This document shows, in pieces, positions 7,158-15,545 of a stretch of DNA of 64,000 nucleotides. Position 1 is the first letter of the stretch, and every line of letters begins with the position of its first letter. The notes beneath the pieces are model-generated. The model saw only the letters and a program-made list of their open reading frames with translations. It was not told the origin of the DNA and did not search any database. The stretch lies in contig NZ_JACHTF010000020.1 of NCBI RefSeq assembly GCF_014145325.1, positions 1-64,000 on the forward strand. Direction: 5' to 3'. This stretch comes from Marilutibacter spongiae (GTDB taxonomy: Bacteria > Pseudomonadota > Gammaproteobacteria > Xanthomonadales > Xanthomonadaceae). The position numbers were made by a program, and so were the translations under genes.

Positions 7158-8120
7158 ATGGCGAGCATCGTCCCGTACCGCAATGGCTGGCGCGTCCAGA
7201 TCAAGAACCGGCACGGCCGGGATTCTGCCACGTTCAGGACGAAGCGCGAGGCGGCCCAGTGGGCCTTGCAGCGCGAGGCGGAGATTTCGGGGACCAAGGT
7301 GCCAGACAAATCCCTGGCAGAGGCCCTGGACCGATACAAGCGCGAGGTGAGCCCCGAGCACAAGGGGGCTCGCTGGGAAGCCCTCCGATTGGATTCCCTG
7401 TCCCGGCATCCCATTGCCCGCACGCCAGTGGCCGAGCTGGTCGGGCCGGACGTCGCCGAATGGCGGGACGACAGGCTTAGGGAAGTCGCTCCGGCTACTG
7501 TCGCCCGAGAGATGACGCTGCTCCGATCGGTGCTCGAGGTCTGCAGGCGCGACTGGGGCTGGATCCGCACGAACCCAATGACCGATGTCAGGCGCCCTCG
7601 ATCGCCGCCAAGCCGAAAGCGTCGGATCACGCCGGAAGAGGTGGAGCGAGTTGCTATTGCCTGCGACCTGGTCGACGGCGACAACGCAGAGACCGCCCTT
7701 CAACGTACCGGTTTGGCGTTCCTTTTCGCCCTGGAGACCGCAATGCGCGCCGGCGAGATCCTCAGGCTACGCTGGGAGGACATTGGGAACAAGTCGGTAA
7801 CGCTGTCAGAGACAAAGAATGGCGATGCTAGGCGAGTTCCGTTGTCGCCAAGGGCTCGCGAGATCGTCGCGGCACTACCGCAAGTCGCTGAGACGGCCTT
7901 CAATCTTCACCCTGGCACCCGGGATGCATTGTGGCGAAAGGCCGTCCAAGCTACCAAAATCGAAGATCTTCACTTCCACGACTCCAGGGCCGAGGCGATC
8001 TGGCGCCTGTCCAAGAAACTGGACGTTATGGAGCTGGCAAGGGTCATCGGCCATCGCGACTTGAAAAGTCTCATGATTTATTATCAAGCAGACGCCGACG
8101 AGTTGGCTGACCGCCTTTAG
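7158..8120 (+). CDS. int: Prophage tyrosine-recombinase integrase
   Basis: 320 aa. The N-terminal strand pattern MASIVPYRNGWRVQI and RTKREAAQWALQRE is a typical arm/AP2-like start. The core-binding region follows, then the catalytic Arg in METAMRAGEILRLRW (seen as AMRAGEI), HDSR box, GHRDLKSLM and the nucleophile region MIYYQAD. It reads away from the att copy at 6986 and shares no obvious close relation with the P4-type enzyme of the neighbouring element, yet uses the same core. Excision would need the small HTH protein at 49710. Confidence 0.92.
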   Translation: MASIVPYRNGWRVQIKNRHGRDSATFRTKREAAQWALQREAEISGTKVPDKSLAEALDRYKREVSPEHKGARWEALRLDSLSRHPIARTPVAELVGPDVAEWRDDRLREVAPATVAREMTLLRSVLEVCRRDWGWIRTNPMTDVRRPRSPPSRKRRITPEEVERVAIACDLVDGDNAETALQRTGLAFLFALETAMRAGEILRLRWEDIGNKSVTLSETKNGDARRVPLSPRAREIVAALPQVAETAFNLHPGTRDALWRKAVQATKIEDLHFHDSRAEAIWRLSKKLDVMELARVIGHRDLKSLMIYYQADADELADRL

Positions 8121-8226
8121 AGGCGACTGCAACCCACACCTACTCACTAGATTCAAAGGCCCAAATCTGGCCAATGAAGCATTCTCTCACCGCAGCGAAA
8201 TGTACGAGATACCAGACTAAATACAA

Positions 8227-10281
8227 CTAAGCGTCGGCTTCAAGTCTGTGCAAGAACTTCTCTAGCCTACCCTTCGCTTCATCCCTCGATTGATAATAGC
8301 TCTCGTACGCCGCACGTGCGCTCAAAATGAGGCTCTCGTAAGTCAGCACTCGAGCCCCCAAGGCCTCAAGAGAATCAAGTTCCTTACCGTCTAGATGAGA
8401 GCGATCAGAACATACAAAGTATATTGAAACAACTGCGGACGCGCCCCCGCCATCCATCCACTCGCTATGTTGCCGAACGTACTCCTCCACAGCACGCCTA
8501 TAACGATTACATTGGTCAAAAATTTTTCCGAATGGTACTCGAACGCCGGGCCTCTTTAACTCAACGACGACATGTCTTCCTGACTGCGTTCTGTAAGCAA
8601 TATCCAACCTTGCACCATCCTTAGTGTCCGGGCAGCTCTTCTTCAGGTACTCTGAGAGCCGAACCTCCTTCTTTTGTGTGCCCTGGATACGATCCCACGT
8701 AGGATCAAGAAGCCACAGATGATCCAGCAGGTAGCCCTGCACTACACCTTCAAGTTCTGACGAATTAATCTTTGTCTCAAAGGCCTGGATTACCTCAAGC
8801 CTTTGATGACTTATCTCATGAAAGTAACTCTCCTCTACAGCATCGAGGGTTGCAAATATAGCCTGAAACTCTGGAGAAAAAACATCTTCAACTCCGTTAA
8901 GCTGATCCAAGGCATTCTTTACCCTGAGCTTCTCAAAGGCTACCATGGTGCTGCGATACAACATTGATCTAGCGCGTCGGTTTCTCGCACCATCGTTATA
9001 GAACTGGACTTTCTCAATAGATCGAATCAGTTTTCTGGCCAACTTCTTGTCAGCCGTTCTTTCTATACTGTCGATCCACTCTCCGATGACATCGGAGTCA
9101 GCACCAGCCTCTTCTCCGCCCACCTCGGATCGCCAAAGATCCCATTGATCACGGATCTCGGAAAGAGTCGCTATTAGATGCGATCTAATAGCAATGTAGA
9201 CGGGGTCATACTGGATAACAGATTCTCGTGCAGATGTCGCCCTATCGACATCATCCGAATCTAAGAAATCTGCATGTATCTCGCCGACGATGTAGCTGTT
9301 GAAGTAGCGCGTGTCACCAACGTCCGCGAGCATGTCCTCTTGCCAGAGTCTTCCATTGGCGAAGAGTGACACCTGATTGATACTCTCTCCCTCCGAACCA
9401 AGCTTACTAGGAACATCTACCGTACCGATGAACCCACGAACCCTAACAGCTCTTCCTTCAATATCGATAACATTCGAAATCTTTTTTGCAGCTACTTTGC
9501 CATTGAGGGATTCGGGTTTGGCTAAGGGCGCGCGAAGCGCCACCGCCTCATTCAAAGCATCTTCGTCGAAGTACCAAATAAACTGGAGGTCTCGATGAAC
9601 GCCTGCATCCGCCCGAGTAACCTCATGATCTCCCAGAAAAACTCTGAAGTTATGTTGAGGCCCGATGATTCCGAAACGACGTGCTAGGCGAGGTATGAGA
9701 TAGCTCGCGCTTCGCTCCACAGAGCGATTCAGCTGCTCAAGCTCGATTCTGGTGCCATGGCCTTTCGGCAGGGCTACGGGCTCTGCAAGCATCCGAGGAA
9801 GATATAGAGCGTTCGCTCGCGACCGCGCCTCGAGCTCATCCACGTCGATCTCAAATCCTATAGGCTCCATACCAGAGACTTGGGTAGTAACTCGAACCTT
9901 ACCAGCGATAGAGAACATTGCCAGCTTGCCGATACCCTTGCGCCCCATTACGCGGCGCTTGTTGTTATCGGACATGTTCGACCCTACGAACTCGCGCCTA
10001 CTATAACCAACACTTAGGAATCGAGACTGGAGAGCGGATCGATCCATTCCGTGACCATCATCTGTCACAGTTAATCGACCATCCTCAGAGTTCACTTCTA
10101 CCTTTACAGTCTCCGCTTCCGCGTCCCAGCTATTTGCAACCAGTTCGGTTAGCACGGAAGGTGCACTCGCATAGAGCTTCATTCCGAGGTGGTGCAAGAC
10201 GTTGAGATGCACCTCGAAACGCAATGGTTCTTCAACATCCTCGCTTGTTTGGGTGATTTCGCCGACATCAATGGAGGTCAC
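8227..10281 (-). CDS. GHKL (MutL/MORC-like) ATPase fused to PD-(D/E)XK nuclease, restriction component
   Basis: 684 aa. The N-terminus is a Bergerat-fold ATPase: N-box ELVANSWDA (E46, N50, D53), G1 box DDGHGMD (75-80), G2 box GRKGIGKLAMF (113-123), with the GT of G3 in GHGTRIEL. A long helical region follows. The C-terminus is a nuclease: D560 in RLDIAY, E574-x-K576 in VVVELKRPG and a QCNRY motif near 590 (QxxxY), the RecB/Cas4-like pattern. It starts 15 bases after the stop of a C5 methyltransferase gene on the same strand. This matches the predicted R-M family with MutL-like ATPases linked to the origin of MORC proteins (Iyer, Abhiman and Aravind). Its DNA is richer in A/T than the phage genes, suggesting separate acquisition. 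Confidence 0.8.
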   Translation of the reverse strand: MTSIDVGEITQTSEDVEEPLRFEVHLNVLHHLGMKLYASAPSVLTELVANSWDAEAETVKVEVNSEDGRLTVTDDGHGMDRSALQSRFLSVGYSRREFVGSNMSDNNKRRVMGRKGIGKLAMFSIAGKVRVTTQVSGMEPIGFEIDVDELEARSRANALYLPRMLAEPVALPKGHGTRIELEQLNRSVERSASYLIPRLARRFGIIGPQHNFRVFLGDHEVTRADAGVHRDLQFIWYFDEDALNEAVALRAPLAKPESLNGKVAAKKISNVIDIEGRAVRVRGFIGTVDVPSKLGSEGESINQVSLFANGRLWQEDMLADVGDTRYFNSYIVGEIHADFLDSDDVDRATSARESVIQYDPVYIAIRSHLIATLSEIRDQWDLWRSEVGGEEAGADSDVIGEWIDSIERTADKKLARKLIRSIEKVQFYNDGARNRRARSMLYRSTMVAFEKLRVKNALDQLNGVEDVFSPEFQAIFATLDAVEESYFHEISHQRLEVIQAFETKINSSELEGVVQGYLLDHLWLLDPTWDRIQGTQKKEVRLSEYLKKSCPDTKDGARLDIAYRTQSGRHVVVELKRPGVRVPFGKIFDQCNRYRRAVEEYVRQHSEWMDGGGASAVVSIYFVCSDRSHLDGKELDSLEALGARVLTYESLILSARAAYESYYQSRDEAKGRLEKFLHRLEADA

Positions 10282-10296
10282 ATCGCTTCTCCTTCC

Positions 10297-11331
10297 TTAG
10301 GACTTGAGGTGTTTCACCAGATGTCGTCCGACTGCCGCACCCAAGGGCGGAGGGACGGCGTTCCCGATATGTTTCCCCACGGTCATAAAGTCTATGGAGC
10401 CATCGGAGCCAAAGAATTTGTAGTCGCAAGGAAATCCCTGCAAAAGTGCAGCCTCACGCAGTGTGATTGCCCGATCCTGGACTGGATGTCCAAAACGGCC
10501 GGTGCCAAAATTGTATGACTGGGTTGTGATAGTCGGCGCGGGCTCGTCCCAAGCCATACGCGCATAGACGCTACGGAATGTCGAACCCGTGGACTTCCTG
10601 TGACACGCTGATCGCAAATCAAGTGGCCAGTCATGCCATGTGCCACCTGGTCTCGACGCCTTGATGCGCTTCATGTTCAATGGCGAAAGTGAGCGGGCTT
10701 TGTGAAGCGGATCTGTCGGGTGCTGCTCGCCTGCCCCAATCGCTGGCAATTCCCCAATCACTTGGCGTACGGTCAATGTGCCTGCGGAGCTGTCAGGCAG
10801 GGGATCCAGCTCTCCTATGGCTGACGCAATGAGGACGAGCCTGCGGCGACGTTGCGCAAGTCCAAACCGAGGCCCGTAGCAGAGCCTCTCTTGCACACTA
10901 AACCCATTGCTCAAGAGCCTCTCGACAAAACGCTTGAAGACAGCAGTTCTTCGCAGGCCTGCAACATTCTCCATCGTGACAAAATCTGGCCGCACCTCTT
11001 CAATAAGTCTGGAAAACTCATCTAACAGGCTCCACTTGGCATCTTGCGATGTGTCAAGGCCCCGCATATGTGTCGAGAATGGCTGACATGGAGCGCAACC
11101 TGCCATGAGCTTGAGGCCGTGTTCTGGAAAGAGCGCGGCCAACTCTTTACCACAAACGTCACGAATGTCTCGCGCGTGGAATGGGGCCTTGATATTGGCC
11201 TCATAGGCAGCCCGACAGCTCTCGTCGAAGTCGTAACCGGCAACCACACTTACACCAGCATTGTTCAAGCCGAGCGACAGACCTCCAACTCCGCAGAACA
11301 GGTCGACCGCATAAATTCTGTGCTTTTTCAT
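10297..11331 (-). CDS. DNA (cytosine-5) methyltransferase
   Basis: 344 aa with all main C5-MTase motifs in order: I DLFCGVGGLSLG (10-21), IV GCAPCQPFS with catalytic C82, VI MENVAGL (120-126), VIII FGLAQRRRRLVLIAS, IX REAALLQGFP, X GKHIGNAVPPPLG. The region between VIII and IX would contain the target recognition domain. It transfers methyl from S-adenosylmethionine to cytosine C5 and should protect the lysogen's DNA against the adjacent ATPase-nuclease. It is upstream of the nuclease in the same operon, which lets methylation start first. Recognition sequence unknown. Confidence 0.93.
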   Translation of the reverse strand: MKKHRIYAVDLFCGVGGLSLGLNNAGVSVVAGYDFDESCRAAYEANIKAPFHARDIRDVCGKELAALFPEHGLKLMAGCAPCQPFSTHMRGLDTSQDAKWSLLDEFSRLIEEVRPDFVTMENVAGLRRTAVFKRFVERLLSNGFSVQERLCYGPRFGLAQRRRRLVLIASAIGELDPLPDSSAGTLTVRQVIGELPAIGAGEQHPTDPLHKARSLSPLNMKRIKASRPGGTWHDWPLDLRSACHRKSTGSTFRSVYARMAWDEPAPTITTQSYNFGTGRFGHPVQDRAITLREAALLQGFPCDYKFFGSDGSIDFMTVGKHIGNAVPPPLGAAVGRHLVKHLKS

Positions 11332-11425
11332 ACGCTCAGTTTATCCCCAGCGAGCTCAGCCGTCGACCGCGAGGCAACCTAGGCGGAGGAGGTAGCGCCA
11401 AGTGCCAGCGCCATCGCAAGCAACT

Positions 11426-11442
11426 GAATTCATTGCGAATTC
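11426..11442. promoter_or_regulatory. Spaced double GAATTC repeat between divergent cargo genes
   Basis: GAATTC-N5-GAATTC lies in the 249-base gap between the methyltransferase (leftward) and the SRAP gene (rightward). Each half is itself a palindrome, so the whole is symmetrical. It could be an operator for the R-M operon. No clear LexA box (CTGT-N8-ACAG) was found in this gap. The call rests only on position and symmetry. Confidence 0.3.
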
Positions 11443-11580
11443 TTTGACGCCACCACCCGCCTTTCACTGCTCACCGCGCTTGAATCCTACCTCAAAGTGA
11501 GCGCGCTTAGCGGCTCAGTTGAAGATTTCAGCGTTTGCTCAATGTTGACTGCGCGCCTCGGAGGCTACAGCCTTGCCCGC

Positions 11581-12510
11581 ATGTGCTACTCCGCCCTGGT
11601 CAAAGCAGAGTTCACCCGCTTCGTGCGCGAGTACGGAGCCATCATGGACATCGAGACCTATGTGAAGACGTACTGGGGCGACGATGGCCGGCCGGTGGGT
11701 CGGCGGCCCAAGGTCCCGCGCGCCGCGGAGCGCGACATCCTCGAGCACGGGCCACCCGAGGTGGCCGAGCTCATCCGCCAGTGGGATGCCGCTGAGGTCA
11801 ACGACCTGACCCAGGAACTCTTCAATCAACGCAAGCGTGTCGCCGATGGCGAACGGGCCCTGCAGGCCAAGGCCACGAAGAAGGCCGCTGAGGACGTGCG
11901 GATCGGCACTAACAAGGTGAAGGCGGCCCGGCGCCGGCTGGACACGATCGCCGGGAAGGCGTCAGAGCAGGACCACCGGATCTACCCCGGGGTCTACTGC
12001 CCGGTACTGGTGATCGAGGACGGGAAGCGCCACGTGAAGCTGATGCGTTACCAGTGCCGGCCGGCGGGCAAGCCCTCCGTCTACGACCGGAAGTACCCGG
12101 GCACCTACAACGCCAGGCGGGACAACCTCGAGGGCTTCTGGAAGGACCAGTTCGGCTACAGCCACGGGATCATGGTCGCCGACCGGTTCTACGAGAACGT
12201 CGAGGGGCCGGATGGCACCAACCAGGTCCTCGAGTTCGAGCCGCGCACCGGCGAGCCGATGCTGGTGGCCTGCCTGTGGTCCCACTGGACCGACCCCCTG
12301 GGCAAGGAGCCGGACCTGCTGTCGTTCGCGGCGATCACAGACGAGCCCGAGCCGGAGGTCGCTGCGGCCGGCCACGACCGCACGATCATCAACATCAAGC
12401 CCGAGCACCTGGACGCCTGGCTGCAGCCGGACCCGGCCGACCTCGCCGCGCTGTATGCGATCTTCGACGACAAGCGACACCCCTACTACGAGCACCGATT
12501 GGCTGCGTAG
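11581..12510 (+). CDS. SRAP-domain protein (YedK/HMCES family) with a long insertion
   Basis: The start is set at the ATG of MCYSALV because SRAP proteins need Cys2 exposed as the new N-terminus; an upstream in-frame start would hide it. The product is 309 aa. Active-site residues visible: C2, N177 in YNARRDN, E205 in DRFYENV and H265 in GHDRTIINI. SRAP proteins form thiazolidine crosslinks with abasic sites in single-stranded DNA. Between Cys2 and the Asn lies an extra stretch of roughly 100 residues with a charged, Lys/Ala-rich helical segment, absent from E. coli YedK (about 220 aa). It reads into the HEPN-like gene 26 bases downstream. Confidence 0.8.
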   Translation: MCYSALVKAEFTRFVREYGAIMDIETYVKTYWGDDGRPVGRRPKVPRAAERDILEHGPPEVAELIRQWDAAEVNDLTQELFNQRKRVADGERALQAKATKKAAEDVRIGTNKVKAARRRLDTIAGKASEQDHRIYPGVYCPVLVIEDGKRHVKLMRYQCRPAGKPSVYDRKYPGTYNARRDNLEGFWKDQFGYSHGIMVADRFYENVEGPDGTNQVLEFEPRTGEPMLVACLWSHWTDPLGKEPDLLSFAAITDEPEPEVAAAGHDRTIINIKPEHLDAWLQPDPADLAALYAIFDDKRHPYYEHRLAA

Positions 12511-12536
12511 GGAGCGCCGCATGAAGGAGCTCGTGC

Positions 12537-13229
12537 ATGACCACCACTGACTTGCCAAGATTCCCGCGGGCCATTTTCGACGACCAAGGAAACTACACCG
12601 TCAGGACCTATGGCCGATTCCACGTTCGTTCCACCCTGGTCGCGCGCTTCGCAGCACTGACAGATATAAGACGAGACCTAGAACGGGCTCACGAAATTCT
12701 GGACGCCTGCAGACAGATGGACGACGACGCACCGGATTTCGTTGAAGAGAGCCTGTGGAACTCGGCAATCATCACCTACGGTCGTGCTGTTGGAGTCGGG
12801 CACGCAAGGACTCCGGGCTTTGACGCTCGCAGCTACATCGCAGCAGAACTAGACGATGAGAGGCTTAGGGTTCACAAGTACGTTCTGACGCTTCGCGACA
12901 AGATGGTCGCGCACGACGACGGCGTTGGGAGGGCAAAGAGTCTTTGGATGTTCCTAACCCCCACACCGCCCAAAGATCCCGTCATGTTTGGCATCAGTGG
13001 AGGGAACGCGCGAGTAATCTCGCTGGGCACAGACATTGCCGACTTTCTTGCACCCCACTTCAAGTGGATGGCTTCACACTTCTCTGAGTTGGCAGAGACG
13101 GCGCGCTACGAAATCCAGGCTGAGCTCATTCGCACCCATTTCGTTGGTGTCGAGCTCCTAGGGCCCTACGAAGAAGAAGAGATAGACATCACGATCGACG
13201 CACTAGTAGGGGCCACCGGAGGCGGGTGA
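12537..13229 (+). CDS. HEPN-like protein, possible abortive-infection RNase
   Basis: 230 aa, no signal peptide or membrane segment. The only recognisable feature is LRDKMVAHDD with R120 and H126, an Rx5H motif in the sequence setting (R-D-K-x-x-A-H) seen in AbiU2-like HEPN proteins. The surrounding segments are helical. HEPN domains with this motif are often metal-independent RNases of toxin-antitoxin or phage-defence systems. The family assignment is tentative. It follows the SRAP gene closely and is likely co-transcribed. Confidence 0.45.
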   Translation: MTTTDLPRFPRAIFDDQGNYTVRTYGRFHVRSTLVARFAALTDIRRDLERAHEILDACRQMDDDAPDFVEESLWNSAIITYGRAVGVGHARTPGFDARSYIAAELDDERLRVHKYVLTLRDKMVAHDDGVGRAKSLWMFLTPTPPKDPVMFGISGGNARVISLGTDIADFLAPHFKWMASHFSELAETARYEIQAELIRTHFVGVELLGPYEEEEIDITIDALVGATGGG

Positions 13230-13261
13230 GCCAACAGCAGCGTCCTCACCCCAAGGCCGGC

Positions 13262-13531
13262 TCAATCATTCGTCTGGAGGTCGTGGGCGATGCCCTGGGC
13301 GTCCAGCATCTCGACCAGCCGGCCGTTGACCGGCAACCAGTGCACGGCGTGGAGGTCGCCGGCGGCGTCCATCCTGACAGCGTCCTCGACGATCTCGTCG
13401 GCGATGCCAGCGAAGGCGCTCCAGAAGTCGCCCTCCTCCGGGTACTCGGCAATCAGGGCGGGGAGCTGGGCCTCGAGAGCGTCGCAGCGGGCCTGCAGCT
13501 CGTCCTCCGTGACGCAGCGGTCTGTGCTCAT
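13262..13531 (-). CDS. Hypothetical acidic protein
   Basis: 89 aa, strongly acidic, helical N-terminus (ELQARCDALEAQLPALI) and a later HWLPVNGRLVEMLDAQGI segment. No family recognised. Its start overlaps the stop of the upstream gene by four bases (ATGA), so the two are probably translated together. It converges with the HEPN-like gene. Confidence 0.55.
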   Translation of the reverse strand: MSTDRCVTEDELQARCDALEAQLPALIAEYPEEGDFWSAFAGIADEIVEDAVRMDAAGDLHAVHWLPVNGRLVEMLDAQGIAHDLQTND

Positions 13532-13824
13532 GGGGTGAGTTTACGCCCGCGCGGGACCGGGCGCGCCTGTGCCGCAGCCTCCGCCCTGAGGCGCGCCTCG
13601 TGGCGCCTGGCCCACGCTTCGATGCCGGCGGTGCCGGTGGCCTTGCTTTGGCAGCGCCGCGTCACCAGCGGCCTGTCCATGCCCCAGTGGGCATTGAGCC
13701 GCGCGAGCCAGCCTCCATCCACGCGCTCGAGCAGCATGGCAACCTGGACATCGCCCAGCACGACGGCGGTGCCCTCTTCGTCGTACTGGCTGCGCTTCGT
13801 CCACTTGAATCCGTCGGGGAGCAT
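13528..13824 (-). CDS. Hypothetical protein, phage cargo region
   Basis: 98 aa. The first 50 residues look like a compact beta domain (FKWTKRSQYDEEG, VVLGDVQVAMLLERVDGGWLARLNAHW); the rest is Arg/Ala-rich. Similar small proteins seem to recur in Xanthomonadaceae prophages, from memory, but no function is known. It is coupled to the 13262 gene. Confidence 0.55.
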   Translation of the reverse strand: MLPDGFKWTKRSQYDEEGTAVVLGDVQVAMLLERVDGGWLARLNAHWGMDRPLVTRRCQSKATGTAGIEAWARRHEARLRAEAAAQARPVPRGRKLTP

Positions 13825-13832
13825 GGTGCGAT

Positions 13833-14612
13833 CTAGCAGTCTTTCAGCTCAGTGGCCTTCACACCTTTAATGACTTCCTGAACTAAAGAATGGTCCAGGA
13901 GCTCGACCCCGATGAACTCTTGCAGCTCACGAGAAAGATCAATGGAAAGCTCGGCAAAGAGTATGGCTTGCTTGACCACAAGCATCAGCTTTCGGTATTG
14001 GAAAGGGTCAAGCTCCACGCCCTTGGCAAGACCCAACGAGACGCAGAGGCCCATTCCCTCACCTGCTATGGCGCCGAGCTGTCGACGATAAGCGAACAAG
14101 GTTGCAAGATCTGGGCCTAAAGCAGCAGGAAGATAGTGCACGCTGTCCAGAACAGTCTCAACGGTCCTCATAGGAATCTCTCTGAGCTCCTTCATAGACT
14201 CATGGACTGCGGCAGCGTCCAATAAGGTTCGACGTTCCTTCCAAACTACGTTCATAACCAGCGTTTGGATGGGTCTTTGCACTCGCGGAGCCAGCTCGCC
14301 GACTTCAACGTGGACAAGTCGCGCTATTACCATGCCCTTTGCAGCGCTTTCCCTTCGCCGAAACTCAAAATCTTCCCGGGCGATTGCCTTCGCACTATTG
14401 GCTATATCAGTCGCCCGTCTCGACGTCCACCAAGCTAAAACTCCGACCACCAGCGTACCCAATCCCGAAACCCACGTTCCCAAGGTTCCCCAATCTACTG
14501 TTAGTCCACCGAATTGACGGCCGCCGGAAAGGAAGTAGACGGCGACTATGCCCATCACACCTATCGCCGCAATTAGCAGCCATCGACGGGACGTGCGTTG
14601 ATTTCCTGACAC
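13833..14612 (-). CDS. Hypothetical membrane protein with two N-terminal TM helices
   Basis: 259 aa. Two hydrophobic segments (about residues 11-29 and 45-62: LLIAAIGVMGIVAVYFL and a WVSGLGTLVVGVLAWW stretch) place the long helical C-terminal part in the cytoplasm. Such 2TM plus helical-domain proteins are common in phage cargo and defence regions, but no catalytic motif is visible. It is the last gene before the tail-fibre genes and does not look like a structural protein. Confidence 0.6.
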   Translation of the reverse strand: MSGNQRTSRRWLLIAAIGVMGIVAVYFLSGGRQFGGLTVDWGTLGTWVSGLGTLVVGVLAWWTSRRATDIANSAKAIAREDFEFRRRESAAKGMVIARLVHVEVGELAPRVQRPIQTLVMNVVWKERRTLLDAAAVHESMKELREIPMRTVETVLDSVHYLPAALGPDLATLFAYRRQLGAIAGEGMGLCVSLGLAKGVELDPFQYRKLMLVVKQAILFAELSIDLSRELQEFIGVELLDHSLVQEVIKGVKATELKDC

Positions 14613-14765
14613 CGGCCATCGCTCCAGGCTAAGAGTTGTGAAAAGAGTAGCAGCACCAAGCGCATCACTGATCTTTCACCCTGCGGTGGCGGGTTAGGTG
14701 TTGGCGCACCGGGCCTGGGGCACTGCGGAGACTCGAGCCAGGCAGCGTCTCGGCAGCGGCATTGG

Positions 14766-15545
14766 CTAGGCGGCCGCGGCCAGGTCCTCGATCTCGGTGG
14801 AGGTGAGCGGTCCGTCTTTGAACAGCGCGCATTCGTCGACCGAACCAATGACCTGGTAGAAGGCCGTGAGCGCTGCGCCGAATCGTGCCGCGCCCCACCA
14901 GGAGGGCTTGGCGTAGTAATTGAGGGTCGGCTCGCCCGTCGACTCGACAATCTTCACGCCATTGACCCACAGCTCGAGCTTGCCGGCCGGCAGCTTGTTC
15001 AGGACGATCACCAGCTTGGAGCCGTAGGGCCAGGTGACGGCCCCGGTGCTGGCGATCTGGCCCACGCCCGAGCTGTACATGGCCAGCCGGAAAGTGGTCG
15101 CGGTGACGTGCACCAGTCGCAGCTCCGGGCACCCTGCCCCGTCGCCCACCAGTTGCATGATCACGCTGACATTGCTGTTTCCGGCGCCCGGCGCCGCGTC
15201 AGGCCGAACGATGCAGGTGCCGGCCCAGCCGGTCGCGCTGGTCAGGGTCTTCGCTGGCGAGGTGACGACTGCGCTGCCGGCGATCGCGAACGCCTTGTCG
15301 CTCGAGCCCGCGAGCAGGCCGGCCGCGCTCACGGTGTCGGTGTTCTTGGCCGACGTCGCCACGCCGTTGACGACCGAGAGCAGCGCGCCATTCGCCGGCG
15401 CCGCGGAGACGTCGACGACCGTGCTGTTGGCGGCGTTGTCGTTGCACCTCAGGTAGGTGACCGGCCCCAGGCTGGCCAGCAAGGTGGCGTAGTCGCCCCC
15501 CGCGCCTGCAGCGGCCGCTGCGCCCGCCACCACGCCGGGGATCAC
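14766..15545 (-). CDS. LamG/jelly-roll domain tail-fibre protein
   Basis: 259 aa from the GTG at 15545, which overlaps the TGA of the previous gene. A Gly/Ala-rich linker (residues 5-17) is followed by a concanavalin/LamG-like domain: YLRCNDNAANSTVVDVS, LVIVLNKLPAGKLELWVNGVK and the closing IGSVDECALFKDGPLTSTEIEDL, the hallmark end of LamG domains. It is probably the distal receptor-binding protein. A much longer open frame extends upstream but overlaps real genes and is a shadow. Confidence 0.7.
   Translation of the reverse strand: MIPGVVAGAAAAAGAGGDYATLLASLGPVTYLRCNDNAANSTVVDVSAAPANGALLSVVNGVATSAKNTDTVSAAGLLAGSSDKAFAIAGSAVVTSPAKTLTSATGWAGTCIVRPDAAPGAGNSNVSVIMQLVGDGAGCPELRLVHVTATTFRLAMYSSGVGQIASTGAVTWPYGSKLVIVLNKLPAGKLELWVNGVKIVESTGEPTLNYYAKPSWWGAARFGAALTAFYQVIGSVDECALFKDGPLTSTEIEDLAAAA

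Noticed and set aside
6311-7480. 389-codon plus frame spanning the middle att site
   Set aside because: It would cross from the antisense strand of one integrase into another frame of the second. Composition is random-like.
11332-11580. LexA box for the SRAP gene
   Set aside because: No CTGT-N8-ACAG-like site was seen, so SOS control of the SRAP gene cannot be claimed.
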